Source: Closterium sp. NIES-65 (lineage: Eukaryota; Streptophyta; Zygnematophyceae; Desmidiales; Closteriaceae). Taken from it: a stretch of 64,000 nt of DNA. The position numbers and the translations under genes were made by a program. Under the pieces are notes generated by a model. The model was given only the letters and a program-made list of their open reading frames with translations. It ran no database searches and was not told the DNA's origin. Shown here in pieces: positions 49,933 through 62,969 of the stretch (position 1 is its first letter; every line of letters begins with the position of its first letter). The stretch lies in the NCBI GenBank assembly GCA_948144175.1, contig CANXME010002589.1, positions 62,001 to 126,000 on the forward strand. The letters run 5' to 3'.

Positions 49933-52150
49933 CTGGTGGCAGATGGTGGGGGAAAGGGGGGCAGGAGGGCAAGAGAATGATAGAAGGTTGTGTCGCACCC
50001 TTCTCATCTCTCCCTTCACACTCATAAGCCGTGCCACACGATTGCAGAATGAACACATGTGATGGTGAAGTACCCAGAAACCGTGATTCGGAAATTGAAA
50101 ATGCTAAGCGATAAGCATCATGCGCACAGGAGCATGGGCATGACGTGATCACTGATTCATAGAAGGTGTGAACACGAGAGGAGGTCAAATAGGAGGCAAG
50201 TGTCGTTGGGGAATGAGTGGTCCTGAGCTCCATTAGGCACAGCGAGTAAATAAACTACGACTACTCGTGGTTGTTAATGACCCACGACGCCTTGCCATTG
50301 CTGCATCCACCCATGGCAGCAAGCCACCCACACATTATATCTCCCCTCTGTGCTTGCCTGTAAGTCCAGCCAGCAGGAGTTGCACTGGCAGCAGGGATGA
50401 GAGGGGCCAAACTGGAGCAAGATAGAGAAAACATGGGAGAGATACGCCCTGCTTCTGAGGGGGTGGGAGGGAAGACGAGATGAATTGGCCAGCTCATCAA
50501 CGTCGTATGGCCTTCGCTCCCTCTCTCAAACCCTGCACCAGATATCTTTAGAGAAGACAGGTGTGATGGGTAGGCTGCACGAGGAGATTGTGTTCCACAG
50601 AAACGATTTGCACACTGCTGCAACTCCAAACTTGAAACTTGGCAGGTCAAACTGCTAAGCATCACGCGGTTGATCATGGACAGATGTGTGAAGCGCCATG
50701 ACTTGGCTATAACGATCCGCCGCCATGGCACGATTGGTCACTGCTGAAACTAGTAGCATGTGCATGACGTTTTGGTACCTGGAGCGGCATGGGATTGACC
50801 AAACGACGTACTTCAAGTACCTAAGTTAGGTAGCGGAAGACACAGCAGAATCGAAAACTGTTACTATCGCAGTGACGAGGCGCTGGGCCGCCGAGGCAGA
50901 ATGCGTCCCGCGTCATCGTGGTGCCATCGTCGTGTGAGATTTCCATGGAACCCTTTCTGTAATGCACTAGGACTCCATAATACATGACATTTGTAAGGGT
51001 AACAAAATACGGAAATGATTGGAGGGGAGGGCCCCCCTCTAAAAAGGCATGTCCCACATCTGTCCCTCGAAACGTTTTCGGGATGGATGTGAGACAAAAC
51101 CGAAGGTGACCCACAACTAAAAAAGTCTATACAGTAATCTCAGCCAGAATCTAGGATCGAGCTCGGGTCTCCCGATCACACGTCAACCCGATGGAATTTT
51201 CGGACAGATATAACACAGACTAAATTTTGAAAAAAGTTTAGTTTCAACCCAAACAGTTCGATCGCACGAACTCACCCCGAAGATACTTTGGGGACAGTTT
51301 AGGGTTCCAAGACAGGGCAATCTAGGGTCAGCTCAGGGACAGCGCCTTTTTGGTGATGGGGGTCGAGGCAGGGGCCGCACCGCGGCCGACTGAACGCTTA
51401 GCATCATTCTACAAGGACAAACCTTGGGATGCGGCGAACGGGACACCGTGGACTGGAGAAACATAGGCGAGATACGTCAGCAAGAGTACGCTGAGCCGAA
51501 TGATGCGTCCCTTGCTGTCCGTTGCCATCGTGGTGCGGCGAGAAGCTGTGCGCAAATAGTAGCAGTTTTAAGCGTCCAGAGTAACGCAAGAATATCTGTA
51601 GACAGATCAGGTAAAAAAATGATGTTACCTGGAATGCAGACGACTATGAAGATAGCAAGTTAGGAATGAGACTAACAGTGGCAGGGAGGAGAGTGGGAGT
51701 TGAAACTAAAGTCCCATTTTTTTTGCCAAGATCTGCTACGCAATTTTCTTTGTGGCTGCGAGAGGCCAACATCGCTGGCGAGGTCGAATTCGCGAATTGC
51801 GACTTCCCATTCAGCTGTAAAATGTGGATCTCGACAGATGCGAACGTAATGTCAAGTTACCCTGCTTTGCGGATTCCAAGGTGACACGAGTTTCGTGCAA
51901 TGGTGGCGTGGCATGCCAGCAGGGCGTGTCGAGCTCCCAAAAATCTCGCCAGGTCTGCCAGCCAGACGAATCAGGACAGCAGCTGACCCTGTTTGACGAA
52001 CAACGACCTCCTCATTCGCTCTCGCAATAACGGGAACGAAACGAAACCCTAACAACCACTAGAGCAAAAGATACATAGTGCTTTCAGCATACGGATTGTG
52101 GCAGACCAGGGACTTAGCGATCGATCGAGCTGGGACGTACCTTTTTGCAA
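49933..52150. other. Upstream flank of LRR gene 6
   Basis: 49,933-51,100 is a diverged copy of the array spacer (27,430-28,600). 51,360-51,460 (GCGGCCGACTGAACG, then CCTTGGGATGCGGCG) matches 28,610-28,690 and its array copies, where it is fused to the Pro-rich stalk. The rest, to 52,150, has no supported gene. Confidence 0.6.
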
Positions 52151-52154
52151 TCTA

Positions 52155-52268
52155 GTATTAAGGTCGACTAATAAGGTCGAGTAATAAGGTTGACTAATGA
52201 AGGTCGAGTAATAAGGTCGACTAATAAGGTCGAGTAATAAGGTCGACTAATAAGGTCGAGTAATAAGG
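52155..52268. repeat. 13-bp minisatellite
   Basis: Alternating AATAAGGTCGACT and AATAAGGTCGAGT units, about nine copies. Confidence 0.95.
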
Positions 52269-52269
52269 T

Positions 52270-53165
52270 CGAGTTGACTCGTTTAATCGTACGAGATGGC
52301 AAGTCTACTCGTTATGGTATGTCAGAACGGGTAAAAACATCGGATTAAAGAAGGGAGACATCACTCTCGCACCTCTTCCCCCGCCCCACGCCTTACCCTC
52401 TTACTATCGCACATCCCCCCTGTGTGACGCCGCCGCCAACATTGCGAGAAGCGCGAATGCACGATTGACAGGAGGCATTCGAGAGAGAAACGGCAGATAT
52501 TATTTTCTCCCGCTCTCCTCCCGCAGCCCCCTGCCCATTCCTTGCACCCAAGGAAACGCCATTCCTTACTGAGTCCTTCTTTTTGTAACCGCGCTGTGAT
52601 GTAATCTCAAAGCACAGTCTCAAGAGGAACGCCTATCTTGCTTTGTCGTTTGGATTCCGTATGAGCTGAGGACGTAATTCGCCAATACTGCTGTTCGTCA
52701 TCCTTAATGCGGCTTCCTATTGGCGGCAGTGACTAAAGCCGAGGAAGTCGTAGCGCCGCGTGGATTGTGAGAGGCGAGTGGCGGCGGCGAGGCGAGCATC
52801 ACAGGCGTCGGAGCTGGCACGAGCAGCGAATTGAATGGCGAGCGGCATCATCATTTGACGGTGCTGGTGGGAGAGTTGTCTTCTCCCCACACTCTTTCTT
52901 CTGGCCCTTTCAAGTTCCACTCCTTTCCGTGCACCTTCCTCACCACCCTTCCCTTTTAAGGCGCCTCAAAAGTCACCTTCCTCATCACCTTCCCTCCATT
53001 CCGTGCCTCTCTCCTGCCTGCCAGTCCTTCCTTGGTTGGTACCTTCATTCGTTCCATCCCTTCAGGACCTCTCTTTTGGCGCGGTGTGGCAAGTGGCAGT
53101 GGAGTGCTGAGGTATGCAGACATGTGGAGTGGTGTGGAGTGCATGTGTTGTTTCTGTGAGGTTGG
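52270..53165. other. Spacer between LRR genes and element B
   Basis: Unique sequence. A 130-codon plus frame at 52,767-53,159 has an Arg-rich start and low-complexity end. CTATTGGCGG at about 52,719 would be an inverted CCAAT box. I cannot support a gene. Confidence 0.45.
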
Positions 53166-53169
53166 GGGG

Positions 53170-53660
53170 GGGGGGGGAGGGGTGAGCATGGGACGACGGG
53201 GGAGAGGGACAGGGGAGAGGGATGGGGGAGAGGGACAGGGGAGAGGGACGGGGGAGAGGGACAGGGGAGAGGGACAGGGGAGAGGGACAGGGGCGAGGGA
53301 CGGGGGAGAGGGACAGGGGAGAGGGACGGGGGAGAGGGACAGGGGAGAGGGACAGGGGAGAGGGACGGGGGAGAGGGACAGGGGAGAGGGACGGGGGAGA
53401 GGGACAGGGGAGAGGGACGGGGGAGAGGGACAGGGGAGAGGGACAGGGGAGAGGGACGGGGGAGAGGGACAGGGGAGAGGGACAGGGGAGAGGGACAGGG
53501 GAGAGGGAGGTGAGGGGGAAAGGAGGGGGGAGAGGAAGGGGGACGAGGAGGTGGGGAATGGATGGGGGAGAGGAGGGGGGACGAGGAAGGGGGGGGGGGG
53601 GGAGGGGGGGGGGAGAAAGGGGGAAAAGAGGGGGTGAGAGGAGGGGGTGAGGGGATTGAG
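53170..53660. repeat. 13-bp G-rich minisatellite next to element B
   Basis: Units AGGGACAGGGGAG and AGGGACGGGGGAG, about 25 clean copies to 53,510, then irregular G-rich sequence to about 53,660, only about 60 bp from the transposon tip. The plus strand has dense G runs able to form quadruplexes. Confidence 0.95.
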
Positions 53661-53716
53661 AGGGACAAGTCCCGAGAGGGGTTAGGGAGGTCGAGACAGA
53701 TAGGATCAGAGGGGGG

Positions 53717-53870
53717 CATCACAAAAATCATGTGGCGGAAAACCTCTCATGAAGTGTTTTTGTTGTGTTTTTGCAGATGATTTGAAGATGTAGGGGTCGG
53801 TACTTTTTTCGAAGAAAGTATCGAACTTTTTCCAGATGATCTGTCAGATGCTTTGCAGATGATTGGAGTG
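53717..53870 (+). repeat. Left terminal and subterminal repeat of element B
   Basis: Tip CATCACAAAAAT, then GTAGGGG, GAAAGTAT and repeated CAGATGAT/ATGCTTTGCAG motifs shared with 22,690-22,837 in reverse complement. Confidence 0.75.
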
Positions 53871-54239
53871 TTTTTAAACAGTTTCGAAATGGTTGTGAGG
53901 AACTTCTCATTGTGTTTGGGATAACTTGTTTAACTTATATTATGTGCTTCAAATTTGGACTTGGAAAATGTTTGCTATTTACTTTTATATGCATATAAAA
54001 ATCTTGGAAAGGGTTTATGGGGTAAAATGCATAAACATAATCGGTGTTTGAAAAACCCTGTTGGTAGTTTCTTTAGCACTTTCCATAAATACACCGTAAG
54101 AGGGAAGGCATGTACGTGTAAATCATAATATTAGCTTGAAAAGGGTTACAACACATTAGAGGCCTACTTAATCTCTGGTGGTTCTGCTCTACTCTACTAA
54201 TCATCCTAGGTTAATGACACCTGCACTACTACTACCCGC

Positions 54240-56950
54240 CTGTGGTTCCCCTGCTCCCCTCCCTGTTTTGGTTTCTCTCCTCCCTTCCCTGCTGTGGTTC
54301 CTCTGCTCCCCTCCCTGCTGTGGTTCCTCTCCTCCCTTCCCTGCTGTGGTTCCTATGCTCCCCTCCCTGCTATGGTTCCTCTCCTCCCGTCCCTGCTGTG
54401 GTTCCCCTGCTCCTCTCCCTGCTGTGGTTCCTCTCCTCCCCTCCCTGCTGTGGTTCCCCTGCTGTGACTCCTCTCCTCCCTTCACTGCTGTGGTTACCCT
54501 GCTACCCTCCCTGTTGTGGTTCCTCTCCTCCCTTCCCTGCTGTGGTTTCACTCCTCCCTTCGCTGCTGTGGTTCCCATGCTCCCCTCCCTGCTATGGTTC
54601 TTCTCCTCCCTTCCCTGCTGTGGTTTCCCTACTCCTCTCCCTGCTGTGGTTCCTCTCCTCCCCTCCCTGCTGTGGTTCCCCTGCTCCTCTCCCTGCTGTG
54701 ACTCCTATCCTCCCTTCCCTGCTGTGGGTACCCTGCTACCCTCCCTGTTGTGGTTTCTCTCCTCCCTTCCCTGCTGTGGTTCCCATGCTCCCCTCCCTGC
54801 TATGGTTCCTCTCCTCCCTTCCCTGCTGTGGTTCCCCTGCTCCTCTCCCTGCTGTGGTTCCTCTCCTCCCCTCCCTGCTGTGACTCCTCTCCTCCCTTCC
54901 CTGCTGTGGTTACCCTGCTAGCCTCCCTGTTGTGGTTCCTCTCCTCCCTTCCCTGATGTGGTTCCCATGCTCCCCTCCCTGCTATGGTTCCTCTCCCCCC
55001 TTCCCTGCTGTGGTTCCCTTGCTCCTCTCCCTGCTGTGGTTCCTCTCCTCCCCTCCCTGCTGTGACTCCTCTCCTCCCTTCCCTGCTGTAGTTACCCTGC
55101 TAGCCTCCCTGTTGTGGTTCCTCTCCTCCCTTCCCTGCTGTGGTTCCTATGCTCCCCTCCCTGCTATGGTTCCTCTCCTCCCGTCCCTGCTGTGGTTCCC
55201 CTGCTCCTCTCCCTGCTGTGGTTCCTCTCCTCCCCTCCCTGCTGTGGTTCCCCTGCTCCCCTCCCTGCTGTGACTCCTCTCCTCCCTTCACTGCTGTGGT
55301 TACCCTGCTACCCTCCCTGTTGTGGTTCCTCTCCTCCCTTCCCTGCTGTGGTTTCACTCCTCCCTTCGCTGCTGTGGTTCCCATGCTCCTCTCCCTGCTA
55401 TGGTTCCTCTCCCCCCTTCCCTGCTGTGGTTTCCCTACTCCTCTCCCTGCTGTGGTTCCTCTCCTCCCCTCCCTGCTGTGGTTCCCCTGCTCCTCTCCCT
55501 GCTGTGACTCCTATCCTCCCTTCCCTGCTGTGGTTACCCTGCTACCATCCCTGTTGTGGTTTCTCTCCTCCCTTCTCTGCTGTGGTTCCCATGCTCCCCT
55601 CCCTGCTATGGTTCCTCTCCTCCCTTCCCTGCTGTGGTTCCCCTGCTCCTCTCCCTGCTGTGGTTCCTCTCCTCCCCTCCCTGCTGTGACTCCTCTCCTC
55701 CCTTCCCTGCTGTGGTTACCCTGCTAGCCTCCCTGTTGTGGTTCCTCTCCTCCCTTCCCTGCTGTGGTTCCCATGCTCCCCTCCCTGCTATGGTTCCTCT
55801 CCCCCCTTCCCTGCTGTGGTTCCCATGCTCCTCTCCCTGCTGTGGTTCCTCTCCTCCCCTCCCTGCTGTGGTTCCCCTGCTCCCCTCCCTGCTGTGACTC
55901 CTATCCTCCCTTCCCTGCTGTGGTTACCCTGCTACCCTCCCTGTTGTGGTTTCTCTCCTCCCTTCCCTGCTTTGGTTCCCATGCTCCCCTCCCTGATATG
56001 GTTCCTCTCCTCCCTTCCCTGCTGTGTTTCCCCTGCTCCTCTCCCTGCTGTGGTTCCTCTCCTCCCCTCCCTGCTGTGACTCCTCTCCTCCCTTCCCTGC
56101 TGTGGTTTACCTGCTCCCTACCCTGTTGTGGTTTCTCTCCTCCCTTCCCTGCTGTGGTTCCTCTGCTCCCCTCCCTGCTGCGGTTGCCATGCTCCCCTCC
56201 CTGCTATGGTTCCTCTCCTCCCTTCCCTGCTGTGGTTCCCCTGCTCCTCTCCCTGCTGTGGTTCCTCTCCTCCCCTCCCTGCTGTGACTTCTCTCCTCCC
56301 TTCCCTGTTGTGGTTTCTCTCCTCCCTTCCCTGCTGCGGTTGCCATGCTCCCCTCCCTGCAATGGTTCCTCTCCTCCCTTCCCTGCTGTGGTTCCCCTGC
56401 TCCTCTCCCTGCTGTGGTTCCCCTGCTCCTCTCCCTGCTGTGGTTCCCTTGCTCCCCTCCCTGCTGTGGTTCCTCTCCTCCCCTCCCTGCTGTGGTTCCC
56501 CCGCTCCCCTCCCTGCTGTGACTCCTATCCTCCCTTCCCTGCTGTGGTTCCTCTCCTCCCCTCCCTGCTGTGACTCCTCTCCTCCCTTCCGTGCTGTGGT
56601 TCCTCTCCTCCCTTCCCTGCTGTGGTTCCCATGCTCCCCTCCCTGCTATGGTTCCTCTCCTCCCTTCCCTGCTGTGGTTCCCCTGCTCCTCTCCCTGCTG
56701 TGGTTCCTCTCCTCCCCTCCCTGCTGTGGTTCCCCTGCTCCCCTCCCTGCTGTGGTTCCTATCCTCCCTTCACTGCTGTGGTTACCCTGCTACCCTCCCT
56801 GTTGTGGTTTCTCTCCTCCCTTCCCTGCTGTGGTTCCCCTGCTCCTCTCCCTGCTGTGGTTCCTCTTCTCCCCTCCCTGCTGTGACTCCTCTCCTCCCTT
56901 CCCTGCTGTGACTCATATCCTCCCTTCCCTGCTGTGACTCCTCTCCTCCC
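54240..56950. repeat. 26-bp satellite, about 104 copies, with higher-order structure
   Basis: Units of the form TGCTGTGGTTCCTCTCCTCC plus six more bases, every 26 bp, from after the element B end to 30 bp before the stop of the unknown-family gene. Variant order around 54,200-54,580 recurs 806 bp later (31 units), so long blocks were duplicated. All large open frames here are compositional. Confidence 0.97.
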
Positions 56951-56978
56951 TTCCTTGCAATTCCACCATTCCTCTCCT

Positions 56979-59900
56979 CTAGACGTGCCCTGCCGCCACC
57001 CTCCTTGTCGGATAGCGGGGCTGCGGTCTTGGCCTATACTGGTCGAACCCCGACTCATGGACGAACAAGCCGAAATCCCCCCACTTAAACCCCTTCATCC
57101 GTGGGTCGTAGATAGGGTTCACCTGGCTGAAATGATCCGTCACCGCCCGCTTCACCGCCCTGCGGATGCTTGCCACCCACCGCGTGTTCTTTCGGTGGGA
57201 GTTTGTGAGGTTCATCGTCGACTTCTTGACCTTCGACAAGCCGTAGTCAATCTGCATTGTCAAAATAGGGGAGCATGGACAGACTCAAGCACGATAAGTG
57301 TGAGAGGTCGGAATCATGTGGGTCAATCACAACATCCAGTGAAGTACGCCATGGTGATAGAGTGTGAGAATGAAAGGTGATAGAGGAGTGGGGCAACTTC
57401 TGAAAGGAAGAGGAAACCACATAGTGTTTGGAAACACAGGAGGGGAAGGATACTGATGGGTACTGCATGGACGTGGGGGAATTGGTGAAAAATATTAACA
57501 ACGTAAGCCCGTGAGTGGAAGCGTGAACCCAGAGTGGGCGCACCTCCCCTGGGCAGGTGGATACCAAGGTCTCAAGAAGCACCTGAGAGGGAGATGGAAA
57601 CACGGGGGTTTAAGGTTTACACGGGATGGCACGGGTTTACCAAGGAGAAAAGTGTGGGATGAGAAACAAGTAAAAGGACCCTCACAAGCCACTCACCACC
57701 AAGATAATCCAGGCAATATGATACGCCTTCAAGCATATGTCGTTTCCCACGGCAAACTCACCGAAGGCGTCCATTGCTGCGTTGAAGAAGATCTCGTTGC
57801 CGAACGGGAGATCAGTAACCTCAGCATTTCCCCATGTGCTCAGTTGGGCGTCCGCACCTGCAACACACTCGAACGAAGGTGGTTAAAGGGGCGGGGTGTG
57901 GAAAGGGTGGATGGGCTGGCGAATCACAGGTTTGTACAACGGTCTATGGAAAATGAACGCCAAGATATGGAGTACGGAATATGGGGTGTGGGGGGAGGGG
58001 GGGGAGGGTGGGGGAAAAGGTCATGCAGGTGTTTACTCACTCGGGCCATACTCCCCCCATAGTTCCTCCTTGAGATCGGTGTCGACGTGGATTTCCGCTG
58101 CCCGCAAGCCACTCATGGGAACTCCCAACCCCTCGAGCACGGTCCGTTTGATGTAGAACCCACGTTCATTCTTCCACTGCGTATACATGCGCTTGAATGC
58201 ATCCCTCCGTGTTTTATCCGCCATGGCCTCTTTCAGCAATATCAATTGAACCACATAGTGCTCGGAAATGACTTCGTGCAAAACAAGAATCCGCTTCTCA
58301 AAGCTTGGGTAGAACGTGACAAGATGGTCCTCAGCTTCCATACACATGCGCGTCCGAGCATCTTCCATGTAGAGCTGTTAATTATGGAGTTAAAGTGAGA
58401 CACAATGTAAAGGTAAACCACTAAGACAGCGGAACTGCAAATTTAACCATCTTAAAAGAAAAGCCAGAGGAAACTGGAATTGTATGAGCCATGGATGAAC
58501 CATTGCCACGGATGGGCCAGCCACTGGGATTGGAAACCAGGAGATTGATTATGATAAGAGCATAGCAAAGACTGAAACCGGCTCGTGAAACAGCAGGTAA
58601 AACCAGGGACTATGAATGAGACTGAGCAAATGCACGGATTGGAATAAGAGAATGAGAATGCTGGGAGCCATTTGGGTGATAAAGATGGGTGAACCAGAAC
58701 ATGATAAAGAGGGGTATACCAGAGGATGAGGAGGGTTGAACCAGAAAATAAGGGCAATGTGTAAACCAAGAAATGGGAATGTGGGCTAAACCATAGATTG
58801 TGAATGAGAAAAAGTCACGGTAGAGAATGAAACCATCGAATGAAAACAGAGAGTGGGAATGACTAGACAAACAAAGAATGATTATGCACGGTTGGGAATA
58901 AATGGATGAGGTAATCTGCAGGCCAGCGAGTAGGGTGCAGCAATCGGTAGGGGATAGGGGTGGCACTTACCTTCAGGTTGGTCGCGTTTGGCATCCCATG
59001 CCTCCTGTTGATGGGAGTGCCTTGAACATCACTCTCCGCCACAGCGCCCGGCATTTCGGGCGGCTCAGTTTGTTCACTGGAGATCGAGGTAAGTGGCGGG
59101 ACTTGCGTCCCGTTTCCCCCACGGTCCACCGAAGGTCCCCGACCGGCCTTAAGCTCTGCAATCTGCCGATTTGCTTCCTGCAAAGCCTGGAAGAGCTGCT
59201 GCATGGAATCATTAGGGGTGCTGCATGAGGGAATGATGGGCACTCCGCCAGCGTCGAGCGGGGAATTGCCTCTTGCCGATGCAAACGGGGGAGGAGTTGC
59301 TGGGTCAGAGCGTCCAACTTTCCTTTCATCATTGTACCAATCTCCAACACCACCCGCCTCACCATCATTCCCCCCCAGCCCCCCACCACAGGCCGGATCG
59401 TCACTACCACCGAATGGATTGTGCGTGTTGTCATGCTGCTGGCCAGCGTTGTCACGCACACTCCGATCTTGAAATCTAGATGCTCTCTTTCCCAATCCTG
59501 AGGTGGAAGCAAGGGCAGCATACGGATCGTTGGTTGCTGCCCGTTTCATCCGAACGTTCTCCCGACGATTCGACGGACCAGCATCATCCGAGTCCACCAT
59601 GGTCCTCATCTCATTGTAGAAGCCAAGATCCTGTCTCACAACAGGACGCTCCTTACGACGCCGCCGGGTGTACCCCTCAGTATCTGCTAGCTTTCCTTGA
59701 GCACACTCTCTACGTCTCTGCCGTTTACGTCCACTACCAGCCTTACCACCGGTTGCATGACCACGCTTTCCGCTAAAGCGGTGGCTGCGCGCACCTCGTG
59801 CCCTCCCCCCTCTCCTACCGTCGTCATCACTCCCGGACCCAGATTCAACGTCATCACTCTCGTCCTCTTCCTCATCATACTTCTCCTCACTCCCGGATGA

Positions 59901-60975
59901 GCTCCCTGATTCCTCCTCAGAACTATCTTCTCCATCAGAAGATTCGACCTCAGCAACGGCCTTCTTTCCAGCCTTTCTGGACCGTGCCTTCACCCTCCCT
60001 GACACCCCCCTCTGATCTTCTAGCTCCGCGCCACGGCTCTCCCTCCCACCCTCCGAATGCCCTCGAACATTGTGTGCATCGGCCGCACGAACACCTGCTG
60101 GAGTAGAGGGAGAAGACGCATCATGCTTCATATCACGCTCTCCCTCACGCTTCACCCCACGCTCCCCCACACGCTTCACATCACGCTCTCCCTCACGCTG
60201 TCCCTCTCGCTCTCCCTCACGCTCTCCCTCTCGCTCTCCCTCACGCTCTCCCTCACGCTCTCCCACACGCTCAGCCTCACGCTCTCCCTCCTGCCTGCCC
60301 TCACGCCTGCCTTCACGCCTGCCCTCAAGCCCTCCCTCACGCCTGCCCTCACGCTCCCCATCACGCTCATCCCCACGCTCATGCCCTTTCTCTGGCAGTT
60401 GCTCCTTGTCATCTACATCTTCAACAAGTCCTGTTGCACCAGCGGGGTCCTGTCTTTCTTTTTTCTTTTTCTTGGCTCCAGCGAGGGTACCTACAACACG
60501 CATGAAGGACGATACGCTCAGTTAATAGGAGGGCAGCACCTCTCTGGATTGGGTGCGACTACATCCAGGTTATTAACGAGCAACTTTAAGACATACAAAG
60601 TTGAAGAAGCTGGATAAAAGCTCATTGCGTACCTTTCCTCCCTGTAGCAGGTTTGCACTGGTCCAACGGCTTCAGCTTTCGACCATTCCTCCGCCCGCGT
60701 GAACCGCCGCGTCTAACCTTGCCATCGTATGCCTCTTCTTCAGATTCCTCACTATCCGATGAAGATGCCCCTTCCGATTCAACCTGGGCATCGCGTGCAG
60801 GAAGTGTGTTCTTCCGACGATACCGCACAACTAGCTGGGAGGTAGCTTGAGGCGTCATCTTGTCGTGCAAGTTCTGTCCTGCGTCGGGTTTCGCGTCGCC
60901 CGAGGGATGTAGAGCTCCAGCGCTACCGAGGAGCGCACTAGCAGTGGCCTGTTCAGTAACGATTATGTCCGCCAT
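56979..60975 (-). CDS. Transposon-borne acidic protein of unknown family, intact copy
   Basis: Exons (minus): 60,975-60,633; 60,490-58,971; 58,374-58,041; 57,857-57,697; 57,251-56,979. They total 2,631 nt, in phase, 876 aa with no internal stop. Order: MADIIVTEQ start; RYRRKNTLP; Ser/Glu block; KKKKKERQD; an EGER-type repeat (about 60,140-60,370); SSEEESGSSSGSE; basic stretch; DPYAALASTSG; coiled coil (MQQLFQALQEANRQIAELK); NRRHGMP; exon 3 RMCMEAEDHLV, WKNERGFYIKR; exon 4 STWGN, LKAYHIAW; exon 5 NSHRKNTRW, GFKWGDFGLFVHESGF. Exon boundaries equal those of the gene at 15,251. Exons 3-5 are the conserved core. No known family is recognised. Its place beside the transposase in two diverged elements suggests a role in element biology, which is inference. 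Confidence 0.8.
60140..60370 (-). repeat. In-frame EGER-type coding repeat
   Basis: 6/12-bp units encode GEREGEREGER-type sequence in exon 2 of the unknown-family gene. It sits where element A has its 48-bp K/G/D/E repeat. The DNA units are unrelated, but the encoded charge and glycine content are alike. Confidence 0.85.
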
Positions 60976-61005
60976 GCTTCTATCAATTCCGCTAAACAAG
61001 CCCAA

Positions 61006-62617
61006 TTAACGGCTACAGAACAGAGCTGTGCATCCCTAAGGTTTATATATTCTTTAAATATGCCTTAGAGACGCAAGGAACAGCAGCGCGCGATCTGGAC
61101 GTGCCTGCCAGAACAGCAGCTCGCAAGCGCACTACGTGCCCGCGAAACGCGCTGACCAAAGTCCTGCGAGATAGAACAGCCGCGAAACGCGCCATTGCTG
61201 GACGCGCCGTCAGAGAACAGAACCGCGGCGCCAAAGCAGGACGAGCCCACTACGAGACCCGCAGCGCCGCGCCAAGTGGTACGACTACGAGAACAGCACC
61301 GCCGCGTCTAGCAGGACGTGCATACTACGAGAACAGCATCGCCGCGCCAAACAGTACGAGTCTACTACGAGAACAGCACCGCCGCGCCAAAGCAGGACGT
61401 GCCTACTACGAGAACAGCTCCGTGACGGCTATTACGTGGCTAGCACTAACAGCTCTCACTTTGCATCGAGTGCCAGAGGGAACATCGGCATTGACTAACA
61501 GATAGCATTTGCTTGACGTGCCTACCGTAGAAGGCGTTCGTGAGGAGAACAACACTGCTACCAGCTAGACAAACTGGGTGCTTCGGACGTGGAGGGTATC
61601 GTCGTCTCAACTCCCCTCCTGAGCATCGGCATCAATGCTTTGTTCCTGTAACGAATTCTCATATGGCAGCACGACGGGTGGTGGTGGTGGATCGCAACAG
61701 TTTAACTGCCCTTGAAGTTGCAAGGGACGCGCTGGCAATGAGCCATTTTTTCAAATCATAGATTACAGCAGCCTAATAGGGCTAGAACGCCTAAGCCCGA
61801 ACTAGGAAGTAATTACTACACGCGTGAGTACGGGAACTGAACCAGGCCTTGCCGCGCAACAAAATAACAAGGAAAAAAAAAACACAATGCATTGTGACAG
61901 CAGCAAATTGGCAGCGCATTGTCGGCGCATTGGAGCCGTGATGGATTTCGAACATCGCGGTTCGGGAAGGCCCCTCGTGGTTACGTTGAAACTTCGATCA
62001 CGTGGCACCACTCTTTGTAGCGAGGATGTATAACGTCTGGCGATATATGAATATGACGAGTTTGGGTAATATTGGAATCCTTGTACCTAGCCTCATTTCA
62101 AATCTAGGCAAATCAAAGGGTGTTTAGAAACAACAATCCTTCACGCATAAACTAGCACTCTCGAAAACAACATATACGGTATCTCCCACAAAAACATCAT
62201 CGGCAAGATAGGGTGAATACTAGGCGTGAGTGACTTACATCGACTTGGCGAACGTCGATAAACACTATGCAATTGTTGAGAGCAAGCACAGTTAGTTTCA
62301 CACCAACAACTGGCTTGCCAAGTAGATGTAACAGCCCTGGTGAATATGAAAGCTGCAGAGTGACCTCATTACTACGTTCATGGGCCGATGCATACCACCT
62401 TATCTAGGGTGCGGCAGTAGAACGATATTGTGTTTACCTTAGGTGCATGTGATTGTGTTGGAGCGGGTCCTGACACTATGTAATGGATTGCGTAGAGCTC
62501 ACCGTCTGGTGTAAAACAGTTACCATACTGTCAGGCAAGTTTGCATCAAACGTTGAGGGTGACGATGCAGCAGAACGTCAGGTGCAAATGCATGTCACCA
62601 ACTACTAGCAAGCAGAC
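61006..62617. other. Spacer in element B without supported genes
   Basis: Holds a ~40-bp repeat at 61,240-61,430, then unique sequence with no coding stretch I can defend. It probably includes the promoter of the minus-strand gene starting at 60,975. Confidence 0.5.
61240..61430. repeat. ~40-bp short tandem repeat
   Basis: TACTACGAGAACAGCA and CGCCGCGCCAAA alternate with spacing of 40-41 bp, about four to five copies. Confidence 0.85.
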
Positions 62618-62827
62618 TTAGGGGTATCGATCAGCCTGAATCAAAGAGCTTGCTTTGTCATAGACACAGGACCACCTAGCCAAATCGTGACGATATTGGC
62701 GCCTCCACTGTCTTGGCGTCCCGACCAAGTCACACGCATTCAAACTGCCAAACTTGGTCTCGACAAGCGTATGAATGACACGCATCACAAAAACGCCACA
62801 GTCATTCTCGTTGTCCTGCTGACGCAC
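62618..62827 (-). pseudogene. Ulp1-type protease, last exon only
   Basis: The minus strand reads VRQQDNENDCGVFVMRVIH and QWRRQYRHDLARW to a stop at 62,618, with an AG acceptor at 62,828. It is clearly the Cys exon of the protease at 11,561-12,698. The 500 bp upstream, up to the transposase start at 63,325, holds a minisatellite and no His or Asp exon, so the catalytic set is incomplete. It is best read as a deletion remnant, although the exon itself is undamaged. Confidence 0.75.
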
Positions 62828-62969
62828 CTGCAGAACGAACAAGAATCAAGTGGCCCATAAAAGGCGTTATCATGAGCAGCTTTTAGCTGTGAAGCACGCA
62901 TCCCATGCCTGTCCATGTGCAGCACTCAACTCCCCCTTCCCTACACATCTGCGCATCCCATCCCATGAG

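Noticed and set aside
51140..51185. GGATCGAGCTCGGGTCTCCC resembling a reversed tRNA B box
   Set aside because: No clover-leaf or A box could be assembled around it; at most a tRNA-derived relic.
54178..56940. Many overlapping open frames in the 26-bp satellite
   Set aside because: Unit lacks stops in several frames; no splice or domain signal.
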